This document shows, piece by piece, positions 44,766-54,563 of a stretch of DNA of 64,000 bases. Made by a program: the position numbers and the translations under genes. Location: positions 62,001-126,000 of the forward strand of contig DNTB01000076.1 of the NCBI GenBank assembly GCA_003499525.1. Reading direction: 5' to 3'. The notes beneath the pieces were generated by a model. That model searched no databases. It was not told the origin of the DNA and saw nothing but the letters and a program-made list of their open reading frames with translations. The number at the start of each line of letters is the position of its first letter. The first letter of the stretch is position 1. Origin of the DNA: Flavobacteriales bacterium (GTDB taxonomy: Bacteria > Bacteroidota > Bacteroidia > Flavobacteriales_G > Salibacteraceae).

Positions 44766-47239
44766 AAGGATCGTCATATCAAATAGCAGCTGTCGCCGAT
44801 ATTCTAAAATACACTGGAAGTCTTACGAATGCGGAAGAAACTTTTGACACCATTATCACCGACAGTAGAAAGATTGGTAAGAAAGAGAATGCTATTTTTT
44901 TTGCGTTAGAAGGCAAAGACAATGACGGTCATAAATACGTGATCGACCTTTATGAAAAGGGTGTGAAAAACTTTGTGGTATCACAATCTTATGATGACTT
45001 GGAAGCCAACTTCATCGTGGTTCCAGATACATTAAAGGCATTACAAACACTTGCCACTCATCATCGGAGCAAGCATAAAATAAAGACACTCGCCATAACC
45101 GGGAGCAACGGAAAAACCATTGTGAAAGAATGGCTCTATCAACTTTTACACGATTCAAGAAGCATTGTTCGAAGTCCAAGAAGCTACAACTCACAGTTGG
45201 GTGTTCCGCTCTCTGTTTGGCAAATTCAGGAAGCGCATGAACTCGGTGTTTTTGAAGCGGGCATATCCTTGCCAGGTGAAATGCAAAAACTTGCCAGAAT
45301 TCTGCAGCCCAACCACGGAATATTCACAAATATTCGATCGGCTCATCAGGCGGGATTTGCAAACAAATCTGAAAAGCTACATGAAAAAATGCAGTTGTTT
45401 CATCATGTAGATAAGTTGTTCTACTGCGCTGATCATCAAGATATTAATGAATATGCTGAGCAAAATTTTGATGCTGAAAAACTTTTTACCTGGAGTAGAG
45501 AAAAAGAGGCTAATCTCAAGATCATTGATGTCGGAAAATCTCAGGGTAACAGCATCATCAGCTTTGAATTCAAGGGGCAAATCAACCAGGTGTCCATTCC
45601 ATTTACAGATGATGCATCTCTGGAAAATGCTTGTCATTGTCTGCTATACATTCTCGTAGAGACTTATCCTTTCTTTAAGGTTAAGAATCGTTTTAGAGTT
45701 CTTGAACCGGTGGAAATGAGGCTGGAACAGAAACAGGGAATTAATAATTCCATCATCATCAACGATGCCTATAATTCAGACATCAACAGTTTAGAAATTG
45801 CATTGAATAGAGTTCACGAATTCGGCAAAAAACAAAAAAAGACGTTGATATTGTCTGACCTTATGCAGATAAGCTCGGAGGAAGATCAGGCTTATCTACG
45901 TTTATCTCAGTTGCTCAAAAAGGCAAGCATCGATAGGTTTATCGGTGTTGGTAGTGCGCTGGCAAGGCACAAGAAGTTGTTCCATATTCCTCAGCAAGAG
46001 TTCTACTTGTCCACTAATGATCTCATTAATGATCTTGACCGATTTGAGTTTACTCAGGAAGTGATCTTGATCAAAGGTGCTCGCCGGTTTCGTTTTGAGC
46101 ATATCGTCAAAGAGCTGGAACAAAAAACTCACGAAACTGCACTGGAGGTAAATCTGGACTCCCTCATTCACAACCTGGAATACTTCCGGTCCAGGATAGA
46201 CAACCGTGTCAAAGTTATGGCCATGCTTAAGGCCTTTGCCTATGGTACAGGTAGCATTGCACTTGCAAGAAAGTTACAAGCTCACAATGTTGACTATATC
46301 GGGGTGGCATATACTGACGAAGGAGTAGAGCTGCGTAAAGCTGGAATTACTACCCCAATTGTGGTGTTAAATCCTCAGTATGAGACGATCAAGTGGTTAT
46401 TTAAATACAACCTCGAGCCAGCAATATACAGCTTCGAAATGTTGGAAAAACTCGAAAAAACAATGCTTCGATCAGCTCTGGTATTGCAATACCTTCCTAT
46501 TCACATCGAGTTAGATACAGGTATGCATCGACTTGGATTCAAGTCCGATGATGCTGCACAAATTGCAGAACACTTAAATGGGTATCCAAATCTTACGATT
46601 GCCTCAGTTTATTCGCATTTAGCTGCAAGTGATGAAGAAATGCACGACAGTTTCACAGAAAGCCAAATACGTGAATTCAAGAAGTTCTGCACCACTCTAA
46701 AATCATTGACCGGCCAACATTTTCTCAAACATATTGCAAATACCAGCGGTATTATTCGTCACCCTCAATCTCATTTGGACATGGTGAGGCTGGGTATCGG
46801 TTTATATGGTATTGAGACGTGTGAAGAGGTAAAAGGCAAATTGGAAACCGTGGGCACTTTGAGATCCACAATTACACAGGTCAAAGAGGTTAAGAAAGGA
46901 GACTCTATTGGATACTCACGAGCTGGGTTTGCTAAAGATAATATGATGATTGCAATCGTTCCTGTCGGCTACGCTGACGGGATTGACCGCAGGATGGGAA
47001 ATGGCCATAGTTCGTTCTATGTCAATGGAAAGCAATGCCCTACGGTTGGACGAATCTGCATGGATTTGACCATGATTGACGTTAGCAGCGTTCAGGTCAA
47101 AACGGGTGATGACGTTGAGATTTTTGGGAACAATATTCTTTTAGATGACCTTGCGCAACAAATCAATTCTATACCCTACGAAATTTTAGCAGGCATACCC
47201 AGCAGGGTGAAAAGAATCTATACGAATGAAAAAACATGA
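44762..47239 (+). CDS. Bifunctional MurF ligase / alanine racemase
   Basis: An 825-residue fusion. Residues 1-450 are MurF (UDP-MurNAc-tripeptide:D-Ala-D-Ala ligase) with the ATP loop [13 protein letters not shown] at about 111 and the [12 protein letters not shown] motif at about 333. Residues 460-825 are a PLP-dependent alanine racemase: the cofactor lysine in [13 protein letters not shown] at about 495, the catalytic Tyr in SIGYSRAGF at about 720 and [11 protein letters not shown] at about 763. The two halves make and then use D-alanine. The arrangement is well known in Bacteroidota. GTG start, overlapped with tdk; overlaps the next gene by 4 bp. Confidence 0.95.
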   Translation: MKGSSYQIAAVADILKYTGSLTNAEETFDTIITDSRKIGKKENAIFFALEGKDNDGHKYVIDLYEKGVKNFVVSQSYDDLEANFIVVPDTLKALQTLATHHRSKHKIKTLAITGSNGKTIVKEWLYQLLHDSRSIVRSPRSYNSQLGVPLSVWQIQEAHELGVFEAGISLPGEMQKLARILQPNHGIFTNIRSAHQAGFANKSEKLHEKMQLFHHVDKLFYCADHQDINEYAEQNFDAEKLFTWSREKEANLKIIDVGKSQGNSIISFEFKGQINQVSIPFTDDASLENACHCLLYILVETYPFFKVKNRFRVLEPVEMRLEQKQGINNSIIINDAYNSDINSLEIALNRVHEFGKKQKKTLILSDLMQISSEEDQAYLRLSQLLKKASIDRFIGVGSALARHKKLFHIPQQEFYLSTNDLINDLDRFEFTQEVILIKGARRFRFEHIVKELEQKTHETALEVNLDSLIHNLEYFRSRIDNRVKVMAMLKAFAYGTGSIALARKLQAHNVDYIGVAYTDEGVELRKAGITTPIVVLNPQYETIKWLFKYNLEPAIYSFEMLEKLEKTMLRSALVLQYLPIHIELDTGMHRLGFKSDDAAQIAEHLNGYPNLTIASVYSHLAASDEEMHDSFTESQIREFKKFCTTLKSLTGQHFLKHIANTSGIIRHPQSHLDMVRLGIGLYGIETCEEVKGKLETVGTLRSTITQVKEVKKGDSIGYSRAGFAKDNMMIAIVPVGYADGIDRRMGNGHSSFYVNGKQCPTVGRICMDLTMIDVSSVQVKTGDDVEIFGNNILLDDLAQQINSIPYEILAGIPSRVKRIYTNEKT

Positions 47240-47994
47240 TCAAACTAAGCATCGCGATCATTACGTTTAACGAAGAGCGAAACATCGCTCGATGCCTCGA
47301 ATCGGTTAAGGAAATTGCAGATGAAATTGTAATTGTCGATTCAATATCTACGGATCAAACCATTGAATTGGCCAAAGGGTATGGTGCTACCATATATCGT
47401 CAAAAGTTTTTGGGTCACATTGAGCAGAAAAATCTGGCATTGCAAAAATGTAGCAACGATATTGTCTTGTCGCTCGATGCAGATGAAGCGTTGGACGATG
47501 AGCTGCGCGAAAGCATTAAATTCATCAAGCAAAACTGGAAAGGAGATGCTTACAAAATCAACCGGCTGAACAACTATGCCGGCCAATGGATTCGGCATGG
47601 AAGCTGGTATCCTGATAAAAAAATTCGATTGTTGGATAAAAGAAAAGGCCGTTGGAAAGGAATCAATCCACACGACAGGATAGAATTGAATCCAGCTGCC
47701 CACATTCATTCATTGGGCGGTAATATTCTACATTTCTCCTTCGGGAGTATTCATGAGCACATTGAGCAAATCAACAAATTCACTACAATTCAGGCCGAAG
47801 CCATGTTCAAAGAAGGAAGGAAGACTTCGTGGTTTGATTTGAATGTAAAACCCGGTTTGTACTTTTTCAGGGACATTTTTATTCGTTCCGGATGGCGTGA
47901 CGGCTACTACGGCTGGGTGATTGCTAAACAATCGGCAAATTCTACATACCTGAAGTACGCCAAATTAAAAGCTTTGTGCGCATCAGCTTCTTGA
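47236..47994 (+). CDS. Family 2 glycosyltransferase (WaaE/KdtX-like)
   Basis: A 252-residue cytoplasmic-face glycosyltransferase with N-terminal LSIAIITFNEERNIARCLESV, nucleotide-binding EIVIVDSISTDQT and the metal-binding LSLDADEALDDEL (DxD) at about residue 80. It resembles the WaaE/KdtX group, which adds sugars to lipopolysaccharide core. The 4-bp overlap with murF-alr implies one transcript, and the adjacent convergent gene (12-bp overlap) is an O-antigen-ligase-like protein, so a role in surface glycan assembly is likely. Confidence 0.88.
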   Translation: MIKLSIAIITFNEERNIARCLESVKEIADEIVIVDSISTDQTIELAKGYGATIYRQKFLGHIEQKNLALQKCSNDIVLSLDADEALDDELRESIKFIKQNWKGDAYKINRLNNYAGQWIRHGSWYPDKKIRLLDKRKGRWKGINPHDRIELNPAAHIHSLGGNILHFSFGSIHEHIEQINKFTTIQAEAMFKEGRKTSWFDLNVKPGLYFFRDIFIRSGWRDGYYGWVIAKQSANSTYLKYAKLKALCASAS

Positions 47995-49596
47995 ATCCTG
48001 TTTAAAAAAGAGTTGTTTGAAAGTGCTTTTGCTATCCGGTTGATACAGAAAAAACGGCAGGAAAAACATCGCGTATGTCGCTCCGATTTGGGTTTCCAAA
48101 GTATCCTCATTTAAAAAGGAGGCAAAAACCATCACAAAGTGAATTACAAAAAGGAAGGATAACGTATATCTCTTGGAAAAAAATGGATAGAACAGAAGGA
48201 GAATGAAGAAAAACAAGACAAAAATACCAAATGAAATTCCAATCGTAATGAATTGATTATGTGCTCGTAACATGTTTCTGGGGTCGATATCATGGGCATA
48301 TCGAGCATACATTTCATTAAAAGCTAATTGGACATCCCCGGTCCCCACCCCAACAAGTGGGTGTTCACTCATGATTTGAATACCGAATTTCCAAAATAGC
48401 AAGCGTTGTGATAAAGAACCCCACTCTGGATTTCCTCCGTTTGAGAAATTGTAGTACTGCCACCAATAGACATACAGAATGTTTTGTGGGAGATATGGTT
48501 TACTAAATCTCTTGTTCGCTATGCCATTTTCTATATTGTTAACGTCTTCATCTGTCAGACTAAGAACCCCTTCCTTGTCCTTGTGCAATCCAACAGAAGT
48601 CATGTAGCGCATTGCAGTATGAAAAATGGGCTGCCCTTTTCTGTCGGTGCTGTCCAATGCAATGTCACTTCTCTTTTTCCAGGTCTCTTTGAGTTCCTTT
48701 TTATTATAAAAAGCATAAACGTATTCTCCGTTTTCGACCATTTTTTCATTCAGGTTGAGCTCATATCGGTTTCCGGACATGGTCCTAAGGCTTCTGTAAT
48801 TATCCGGAATCGATTCTATATCCCTGAATTGATTTAGACTCACGATAATGAATGTCATAATTAAAAGAGGAAGCGACAGATATACAATCTTTAGGGTTTT
48901 AGAAGATCGGAATGACCACAAGGCATATCCTGTCAGAATAAAGAGCGTAATCCCAAAAGCAATCCATCCGCTCATTGACCTAAGTAGGAGTAAATAGGCG
49001 GAAAACCATACCATGGAGAAGGAAAAGAGCACCATCAAGGGTTTCCTTCCTTTCTGCTTGTATTGCACGGTTAAATAAAAAGAGACAAAGATGGCCGTAG
49101 CAATCAGCAGGCTCAGCCTAATATGTGAAATCATTGGTGATAGCTCGCGATAGTCTGCCAACAAATGATCTTTGGATGCCAATATGGTCAGAGACCAGAT
49201 GGAACTCACCCATAAAGACAATAAGAAAGCCATCAAAAGCCCATCAAAATGAGCTTTCTTCAATTTCGGCATGGTGCTTAAAACAGTAGGTAATGCAAGA
49301 ATTGGTAGCTTGATTCGAATGTCGTTAAGTGCGTATTCAAGATCAGTAGTCCAAAACAAAGCCACAAGGTGAATAAGAAAAAAGACGGTCCAACCCAATG
49401 CAAGCTTTTCGTTCCATAGGGCTCTGGACTTTCGAGCAAAATCCATTTCAAGTAAGTAATTAACGCTCAGGGTTATAACCCCAATACTTACAAGTAAATG
49501 CAAAAAAGGTAATCCTACTAAGATGAACAGGCAACCTGCTAAGTACCAGAATTGATGAAACTGTTTTCTGTATTCCTGGAAACGAGAGCTTTCCAC
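47983..49596 (-). CDS. O-antigen ligase-like polytopic membrane protein
   Basis: A 537-residue inner-membrane protein with about ten predicted spans and one long soluble loop at about 255-395, the layout of the O-antigen ligase/polymerase (Wzy_C/WaaL) superfamily. The conserved PLVGVGTGDVQLAFNEMYARY, then RAHNQFITIGISFGIFVLFFFIL, is the family hallmark after the loop. It probably ligates or polymerises polysaccharide at the periplasmic face. The start codon is GTG. It follows the S41 protease gene by 11 bp. Confidence 0.87.
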   Translation of the reverse strand: MESSRFQEYRKQFHQFWYLAGCLFILVGLPFLHLLVSIGVITLSVNYLLEMDFARKSRALWNEKLALGWTVFFLIHLVALFWTTDLEYALNDIRIKLPILALPTVLSTMPKLKKAHFDGLLMAFLLSLWVSSIWSLTILASKDHLLADYRELSPMISHIRLSLLIATAIFVSFYLTVQYKQKGRKPLMVLFSFSMVWFSAYLLLLRSMSGWIAFGITLFILTGYALWSFRSSKTLKIVYLSLPLLIMTFIIVSLNQFRDIESIPDNYRSLRTMSGNRYELNLNEKMVENGEYVYAFYNKKELKETWKKRSDIALDSTDRKGQPIFHTAMRYMTSVGLHKDKEGVLSLTDEDVNNIENGIANKRFSKPYLPQNILYVYWWQYYNFSNGGNPEWGSLSQRLLFWKFGIQIMSEHPLVGVGTGDVQLAFNEMYARYAHDIDPRNMLRAHNQFITIGISFGIFVLFFFILLLFYPFFSKRYTLSFLFVIHFVMVFASFLNEDTLETQIGATYAMFFLPFFLYQPDSKSTFKQLFFKQDSRS

Positions 49597-49607
49597 ACGA
49601 TAGAGTC

Positions 49608-51269
49608 TTAATTCGAACCGGCAAGAATATCCTGATAGCGCTCTTTTTCGTCCAATACACTGAGCGCTTCCGTGATATCCTCATCTGCCGAAAGTGATTG
49701 TCGAATCCTCCCCTTTTGATAGTAGTATCTGGAAACTATTTCATTGGACAGCACTCTTTCTATTTGATCTCTGAATGTATCCAGATCCTTGGTTTTATTA
49801 TGACTAACCGCCTCTTCTAGTTTTGCGAATTCTTTTTGTACATCCTTATAGTACTTTTCATTTTCGGCGGCTTCTTCCAGCCTATCAAGGAGAATCTCGG
49901 TTCTTGTTTGATAATCATATTCTTTATCCTCAAGGAAGGCTTTGAACTGTTCATAGATCTCATCGGTAACCTCAAACTCTTCAGGAGCGGCGATAGAATC
50001 ATTCTCTGAAGCAAATTCATTGACAAATGAGAAGATAAGCCGCTTGCGGAGCAAACTTCTAAGTATGGGACTGGCGTCCGGTACATCTACGGTAAGGTCA
50101 GGTTCTATTCCTGCCCCATCGAGAACTTTTCTTCCATTATTGGTTTGAAACTCCTGTCTCAAAGAATCAGGCACCTCCTGAGCTCTTCCGTCATCACTTT
50201 TGTTGCTGTAGTCTAGCCGTTGAATGCACCTTCCACTGGGTATGTAATACTTGGCCACGGTCATCTTTAACATGGAATTGTAGGCCAATTCACGTGTTTG
50301 TTGAACAAGTCCTTTTCCAAAAGAGTTTTCCCCAATAATCACCCCTCTGTCCAGATCCTGTATTGTACCTGCTACTATTTCAGATGCACTGGCAGAGTTT
50401 GCATCTATAAGCACTACCAAGGGTATCTCTGTATCCAGAGGCTCATTGGAAGTGACATGACGACGATTCCAATCTTCAATCCTCCCTTTAGTTTCCACTA
50501 CCATTTGACCCTTAGGAACGAAGATATTGACAATGTTCACCGCTTCCTGTAGTAATCCTCCACCGTTACCTCTAAGGTCGAGAACTACCCCGCTGATATC
50601 ATGTTCTTCCTTAAGATTGTTGAACGCCTCTTTTACATTTTTCGAGGCCGTTTCAGTAAAGCTGGTTAGCTTGATGTACCCTATATTATTATCAAGGACT
50701 CCTGAGTAGGGGACATCTTCAATCTTAATTTCCTCCCGAATTACTTTGACATCTAGCGACTCCTCATCATTGATTCGTTCAATCGTCAGAATAAGTTCTG
50801 TCTGAGGTTCCCCTTTAAGTGCTTTGCTAATTTCTTCTGTCGTTTTATTTCTGGCATCTTTCCCATCAATTTTTATGATCTTATCCCCTGCAATGAGTCC
50901 AGCCTTGTACGCAGGAAATCCTTCATACGGTTCAGAAATAACTACGTATTCACCCTCGCGGTGAATAAGTGAACCAATGCCGCCATACTGACCAGTAGTC
51001 ATAAACTTGTAATCTTCGATATCCGATTCCGGATAGTACACTGTATAGGGATCTAAAGATTCCAACATTGCATCTATTCCGGTTTTCATGATCTCACCAG
51101 GCTGAGTATCATCGACGTAATAGGTATTGATTTGCTTGTAGACCGACACCAGGACATCCAGGTTCTTTGTTACCTCAAAAAGGTTGCTTTGGAATGCGGT
51201 AAACAAAATGGAAACACCAATTGCGATTACAATTGCCACTAAACTGTGATTACGTAGTGATTTTCTCAT
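49608..51269 (-). CDS. S41-family C-terminal processing protease (tail-specific type)
   Basis: A 553-residue serine protease. One N-terminal membrane anchor (residues 11-27), a PDZ domain at about 85-170 (YGGIGSLIHREGEYVVISEPYEG, AGDKIIKIDG), then the S41 core with ANSASASEIVAGTIQD (catalytic Ser) and ENSFGKGLVQQ (catalytic Lys). The acidic C-terminal 190 residues are a helical extension. It would cleave near C-termini of periplasmic proteins. Located between rnpA (3 bp upstream) and the ligase-like gene. Confidence 0.93.
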   Translation of the reverse strand: MRKSLRNHSLVAIVIAIGVSILFTAFQSNLFEVTKNLDVLVSVYKQINTYYVDDTQPGEIMKTGIDAMLESLDPYTVYYPESDIEDYKFMTTGQYGGIGSLIHREGEYVVISEPYEGFPAYKAGLIAGDKIIKIDGKDARNKTTEEISKALKGEPQTELILTIERINDEESLDVKVIREEIKIEDVPYSGVLDNNIGYIKLTSFTETASKNVKEAFNNLKEEHDISGVVLDLRGNGGGLLQEAVNIVNIFVPKGQMVVETKGRIEDWNRRHVTSNEPLDTEIPLVVLIDANSASASEIVAGTIQDLDRGVIIGENSFGKGLVQQTRELAYNSMLKMTVAKYYIPSGRCIQRLDYSNKSDDGRAQEVPDSLRQEFQTNNGRKVLDGAGIEPDLTVDVPDASPILRSLLRKRLIFSFVNEFASENDSIAAPEEFEVTDEIYEQFKAFLEDKEYDYQTRTEILLDRLEEAAENEKYYKDVQKEFAKLEEAVSHNKTKDLDTFRDQIERVLSNEIVSRYYYQKGRIRQSLSADEDITEALSVLDEKERYQDILAGSN

Positions 51270-51271
51270 AC

Positions 51272-51655
51272 TCAGCTTTTTGTTCTCTGGAACAGTTCGC
51301 TCAAAGAAAGGGATATTTTCTTCTCAATGAGGTTTTGATCCAATGGTTTATGATGCAGATAAAGGAAAGCAACGAGGAGTTGGTGGTTAAGTTCATCAAT
51401 TTGCAATTGGTGATGCGGGAGAGATTTCCGCACCGATTCAAAAAGCTTGCGTCGCAGCTTATTGCGTAAAACAGCTTTTGAAACTTTTCTTTTTGGGACG
51501 GAAAACATCATCTGAATGTCCGAAACAGGTTTATCGGTAGACAAAAAAACCAAACGAATGGGGTAGTGAGTTATTGTTTGTCCATTCCGAAACAAGGTTT
51601 GAATATCCTTTCTGCTTTTGAGTCGATATTTTGAAGGCCATCCAAATTGAAGCAT
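51272..51655 (-). CDS. rnpA: Ribonuclease P protein component
   Basis: A 127-residue basic protein that binds RNase P RNA and helps cut 5' leaders from tRNA precursors. The RNR-type motif is KAVLRNKLRRKLFES at about residues 60-74, following MMFSVPKRKVS. N-terminal YRLKSRKDIQTLFRNGQ fits the family. It is not beside rpmH, as in many other phyla; in this window it lies between hemD and the S41 protease. Confidence 0.9.
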   Translation of the reverse strand: MLQFGWPSKYRLKSRKDIQTLFRNGQTITHYPIRLVFLSTDKPVSDIQMMFSVPKRKVSKAVLRNKLRRKLFESVRKSLPHHQLQIDELNHQLLVAFLYLHHKPLDQNLIEKKISLSLSELFQRTKS

Positions 51656-51678
51656 GGCGATAAAAATAGAGGAAATGT

Positions 51679-52434
51679 TTAGGACTTTTTCCTGCTTTCT
51701 TTGATATAGTTCTCAATAGCCATCGTCATCGACGGAGCATTTTGAGTTGGTGCCATAACATCAATGCGAAGCCCATAATCTAAAGCAGCCTTTCTAGTAG
51801 TCGGCCCAAAAACAGCTATTCTGGTATCGTTTTGCTTGAAATTTGGAAAATTGATGAACAATGATTCTATTCCGGCCGGGCTGAAGAAAACGAGCATATC
51901 ATAGAACACGTTCTCAAGATCGCTCAAATCAGAACAAACGGTTTTGTAAAGTATGGCTTCTTTAAAAACAAATCCATTCTTATTGAGCTGTTCAGGAATT
52001 TCTTTTTTCAAAATGTCCGAACACGGTAATAAGAACTTTTCATCTTTGTGCTTCTTCATGACCTCTACTAGGTCAGTGAAGCGTTGCTTTCCGAAGAAAA
52101 TTTTGCGCTTTCTATACACCACATATTTCTGCAGGTAATAAGCAGTACTCTCCGAAATGCAGAAATACTTCATTGAATCCGGTACATTTACCCTGGACTC
52201 CTGAGCCATTCTAAAATAGTGATCGACCGCATTTCTACTAGTAAAAATTACTGCTGAATAGTCCAGTAAATTGATTCTTTCTTTTCTGAAATCCTGAACC
52301 TCGACACCCTCTACATGTATGAACGGTCTGAAGTCTATTTTTACCTTGTATTTCTGCGCTAGATCGAAATACGGCGAGCGCTCCGTTTCTGGCTTTGGCT
52401 GCGAAACCAGAATACTTTTTATTCTTGGATCCAT
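51679..52434 (-). CDS. hemD: Uroporphyrinogen-III synthase
   Basis: A 251-residue member of the HemD family, which closes hydroxymethylbilane with ring-D inversion in haem and sirohaem synthesis. The family is poorly conserved, but ILVSQPKPETERSPYFDLAQKY, YSAVIFTSRNAVDHYF, YEVSEST-type CISESTAYYLQ and DMLVFFSPAGIESLF are the expected stretches. DUF4271 is immediately upstream (34 bp), a gene order typical for Bacteroidota. Confidence 0.88.
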   Translation of the reverse strand: MDPRIKSILVSQPKPETERSPYFDLAQKYKVKIDFRPFIHVEGVEVQDFRKERINLLDYSAVIFTSRNAVDHYFRMAQESRVNVPDSMKYFCISESTAYYLQKYVVYRKRKIFFGKQRFTDLVEVMKKHKDEKFLLPCSDILKKEIPEQLNKNGFVFKEAILYKTVCSDLSDLENVFYDMLVFFSPAGIESLFINFPNFKQNDTRIAVFGPTTRKAALDYGLRIDVMAPTQNAPSMTMAIENYIKESRKKS

Positions 52435-52468
52435 TAAAATCTTGTTCTAGTAACCCCTCAAAAAACTT

Positions 52469-53287
52469 CTAAATAATCCTGCCTAAAGCAATCTTTCCCA
52501 CAAGGAGAAAAGGAATTATTTCAAGGGTGCAAAAGTACAAAATAATGTAGAGCACTCCATCCAAATTGTTATTTGATGAAGTGAGATAGAACATTCTTAA
52601 CATTCTAAACCCAAAGAGCATAATAAGCATGAACAATCCGAAATAAAACAGATATTCTGAACCCGAAAAAACTGATAGACTGAGTATTACACTCATTGGT
52701 AAAATGACAAGAGTTGCAGATTGCAAAAAATATCTATTAAACTTACTCAATAACTCTACCGTATCCTCAAGCCGCAATATCCATTTGATTATTAGCGATA
52801 TAAGGGAATAAAAAAGAACTATGGATAGTAAGACTACCAGAACGAATGCAAAAGTCTCCAGCGTATTGAGGATATTCTTTTTCCCAAGCCAATTGAAGAA
52901 GTATTCAAACATCGCCGTTAAGAAGAATGTCCAACTTAATAGAGCTACGGTTGATAACATCAGTCCAATCCACCCTTCAGAAGATACATCACTATCAAAT
53001 GGTTCAGGGTTCGCTGGAGTTTCAGTCATGCTATCGAGAATCTTCTTATAGGCTCCTTTGAACCTGTAGATCATCCAAACCAAAAGCAATAAAATGCCGG
53101 ACAACAGAGTAAAATAGAGATCCTTGCTTTCAGTAATCTTTCTATCGAATGGCAGTAGTACTTCTGATTCCTGAATCTGTGCAGTTTTGGAGAAATAACT
53201 GATCTGATCAAATTCAAAGAATTCTGGATTAGAGTTTTCTTTTATTACCCAAAACTTTGCACTCGCGGTATCAGATGTCTCGAACAT
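52469..53287 (-). CDS. DUF4271 multi-pass membrane protein
   Basis: A 272-residue inner-membrane protein with about eight predicted spans, in a Bacteroidota-specific DUF4271 arrangement upstream of hemD. Its first 65 residues are a short soluble segment before the first membrane helix (FTLLSGILLLLVWMIYRFKG). Function is unknown. It shares the palindromic control region at 53333-53367 with the divergent acyl-CoA dehydrogenase gene. Confidence 0.85.
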   Translation of the reverse strand: MFETSDTASAKFWVIKENSNPEFFEFDQISYFSKTAQIQESEVLLPFDRKITESKDLYFTLLSGILLLLVWMIYRFKGAYKKILDSMTETPANPEPFDSDVSSEGWIGLMLSTVALLSWTFFLTAMFEYFFNWLGKKNILNTLETFAFVLVVLLSIVLFYSLISLIIKWILRLEDTVELLSKFNRYFLQSATLVILPMSVILSLSVFSGSEYLFYFGLFMLIMLFGFRMLRMFYLTSSNNNLDGVLYIILYFCTLEIIPFLLVGKIALGRII

Positions 53288-53332
53288 GAACCATTACTTC
53301 TTGTTATTTCAGTCTGAAGAATCAGATCACGA

Positions 53333-53340
53333 CAAAATTA
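53333..53340 (-). promoter_or_regulatory. -7 promoter element for DUF4271-hemD
   Basis: TAATTTTG on the minus strand matches TAnnTTTG and lies in the left arm of a long palindrome. Confidence 0.4.
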
Positions 53341-53360
53341 TATCGTCAACGATATAATTT
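53335..53360. promoter_or_regulatory. Perfect palindrome between DUF4271 and acyl-CoA dehydrogenase genes (candidate operator)
   Basis: Two 12-base arms, AAATTATATCGT and ACGATATAATTT, separated by CA form a 26-bp perfect inverted repeat. It overlaps -7-like elements in both directions (53333-53340 minus; TACTTTCG at 53360-53367 plus, one mismatch). A dimeric repressor of TetR-type or similar is a reasonable candidate binder. Confidence 0.5.
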
Positions 53361-53388
53361 ACTTTCGCGGTCAAATAATACAGGGTAT

Positions 53389-54561
53389 ATGGATCGTTTT
53401 CAGTCACATGATTATTATTTGATGGATGAATTGCTCACCGAAGAGCAAATTTTAATTCGCGAAGCGCTTCGCGCCTATTTAAAGAAGGAAGTGTCCCCAA
53501 TAATAGAAGATTACTATGAGCGTGCGGCATTCCCCTATCAAATCATTGAAGGTTTAGCCCAATATGGGTGTTTTGGTCCTTATATTCCGGAAGAGTATGG
53601 TGGCCCGGGACTGGATCAAATAACATACGGGATTTTAATGCAGGAACTCGAAAGGGTAGACAGCGGAGTACGATCTACTGCATCGGTTCAGTCCAGCCTT
53701 GTAATGTACCCGATCTGGAAATATGGAACAGAAGAACAACGCAGAAAATACTTACCTAAACTCGCAACGGGCGAAATGATGGGGTGTTTTGGCTTAACAG
53801 AGCCAGATTTTGGTTCCAATCCGGGGGGCATGTTGTCCAGATTTGAAGACCAGGGGGATCACTACGTATTGAACGGATCGAAAATGTGGATATCCAATGC
53901 GCCCTTTGCTGATGTCGCCGTGGTATGGGCGAAGGATGAAGCGGACAGGATTCATGGGCTCATAGTTGAAAAGGGCATGGAAGGGTTTTCAGCCCCGGAA
54001 ATGAAAGGAAAACACTCTTTACGAGCATCTGCAACGGGAGAGTTATTGTTCAGCAATGTGAAAGTCCCCAAGGAGAACCTGCTACCCGGAAGATCGGGTC
54101 TCGGAGCTCCCTTATCCTGCTTGGATTCAGCCAGGTATGGCATAGCTTGGGGGGCTATCGGAGCAGCAATGGATTGCTACGATTCTGCTTTGCGCTATTC
54201 GAAAGAGCGAATTCAGTTTGATAAACCCATAGCATCATTTCAGCTCATCCAGAAAAAATTAGCCGAAATGATCACAGAAATTACCAAGGCTCAATTACTT
54301 ACATTCCGCTTGGGTCAGCTCAGGAATGAAGGAAGAGCCACCTCGGCTCAAATATCCATGGCCAAGCGAAACAATGTAGAGATGGCATTAAATATCTGCA
54401 GGGAGGCCAGACAAATACACGGTGCCATGGGTGTTTCCAATGAGTACTCTTGCATGAGGCATATGGCTAATCTGGAATCTGTGGTTACTTATGAAGGTAC
54501 ACATGACATTCATTTACTTATTACAGGAATGGATATCACTGGTATACCTGCGTTCCAATAG
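53389..54561 (+). CDS. Acyl-CoA dehydrogenase, glutaryl-CoA-dehydrogenase type
   Basis: A 390-residue FAD-dependent acyl-CoA dehydrogenase resembling glutaryl-CoA dehydrogenase, which both oxidises and decarboxylates glutaryl-CoA to crotonyl-CoA in lysine and tryptophan breakdown. The signature GCFGLTEPDFGSNPGGM is at about residue 130, KMWISNAPFADVAVVWAK at about 165, and the catalytic Glu is in VVTYEGTHDIHLLITG at about 363, as in the GCDH subgroup. The window also has tryptophan 2,3-dioxygenase, although 12 kb away. Expression is probably set by the palindrome just upstream. Confidence 0.9.
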   Translation: MDRFQSHDYYLMDELLTEEQILIREALRAYLKKEVSPIIEDYYERAAFPYQIIEGLAQYGCFGPYIPEEYGGPGLDQITYGILMQELERVDSGVRSTASVQSSLVMYPIWKYGTEEQRRKYLPKLATGEMMGCFGLTEPDFGSNPGGMLSRFEDQGDHYVLNGSKMWISNAPFADVAVVWAKDEADRIHGLIVEKGMEGFSAPEMKGKHSLRASATGELLFSNVKVPKENLLPGRSGLGAPLSCLDSARYGIAWGAIGAAMDCYDSALRYSKERIQFDKPIASFQLIQKKLAEMITEITKAQLLTFRLGQLRNEGRATSAQISMAKRNNVEMALNICREARQIHGAMGVSNEYSCMRHMANLESVVTYEGTHDIHLLITGMDITGIPAFQ

Positions 54562-54563
54562 AT

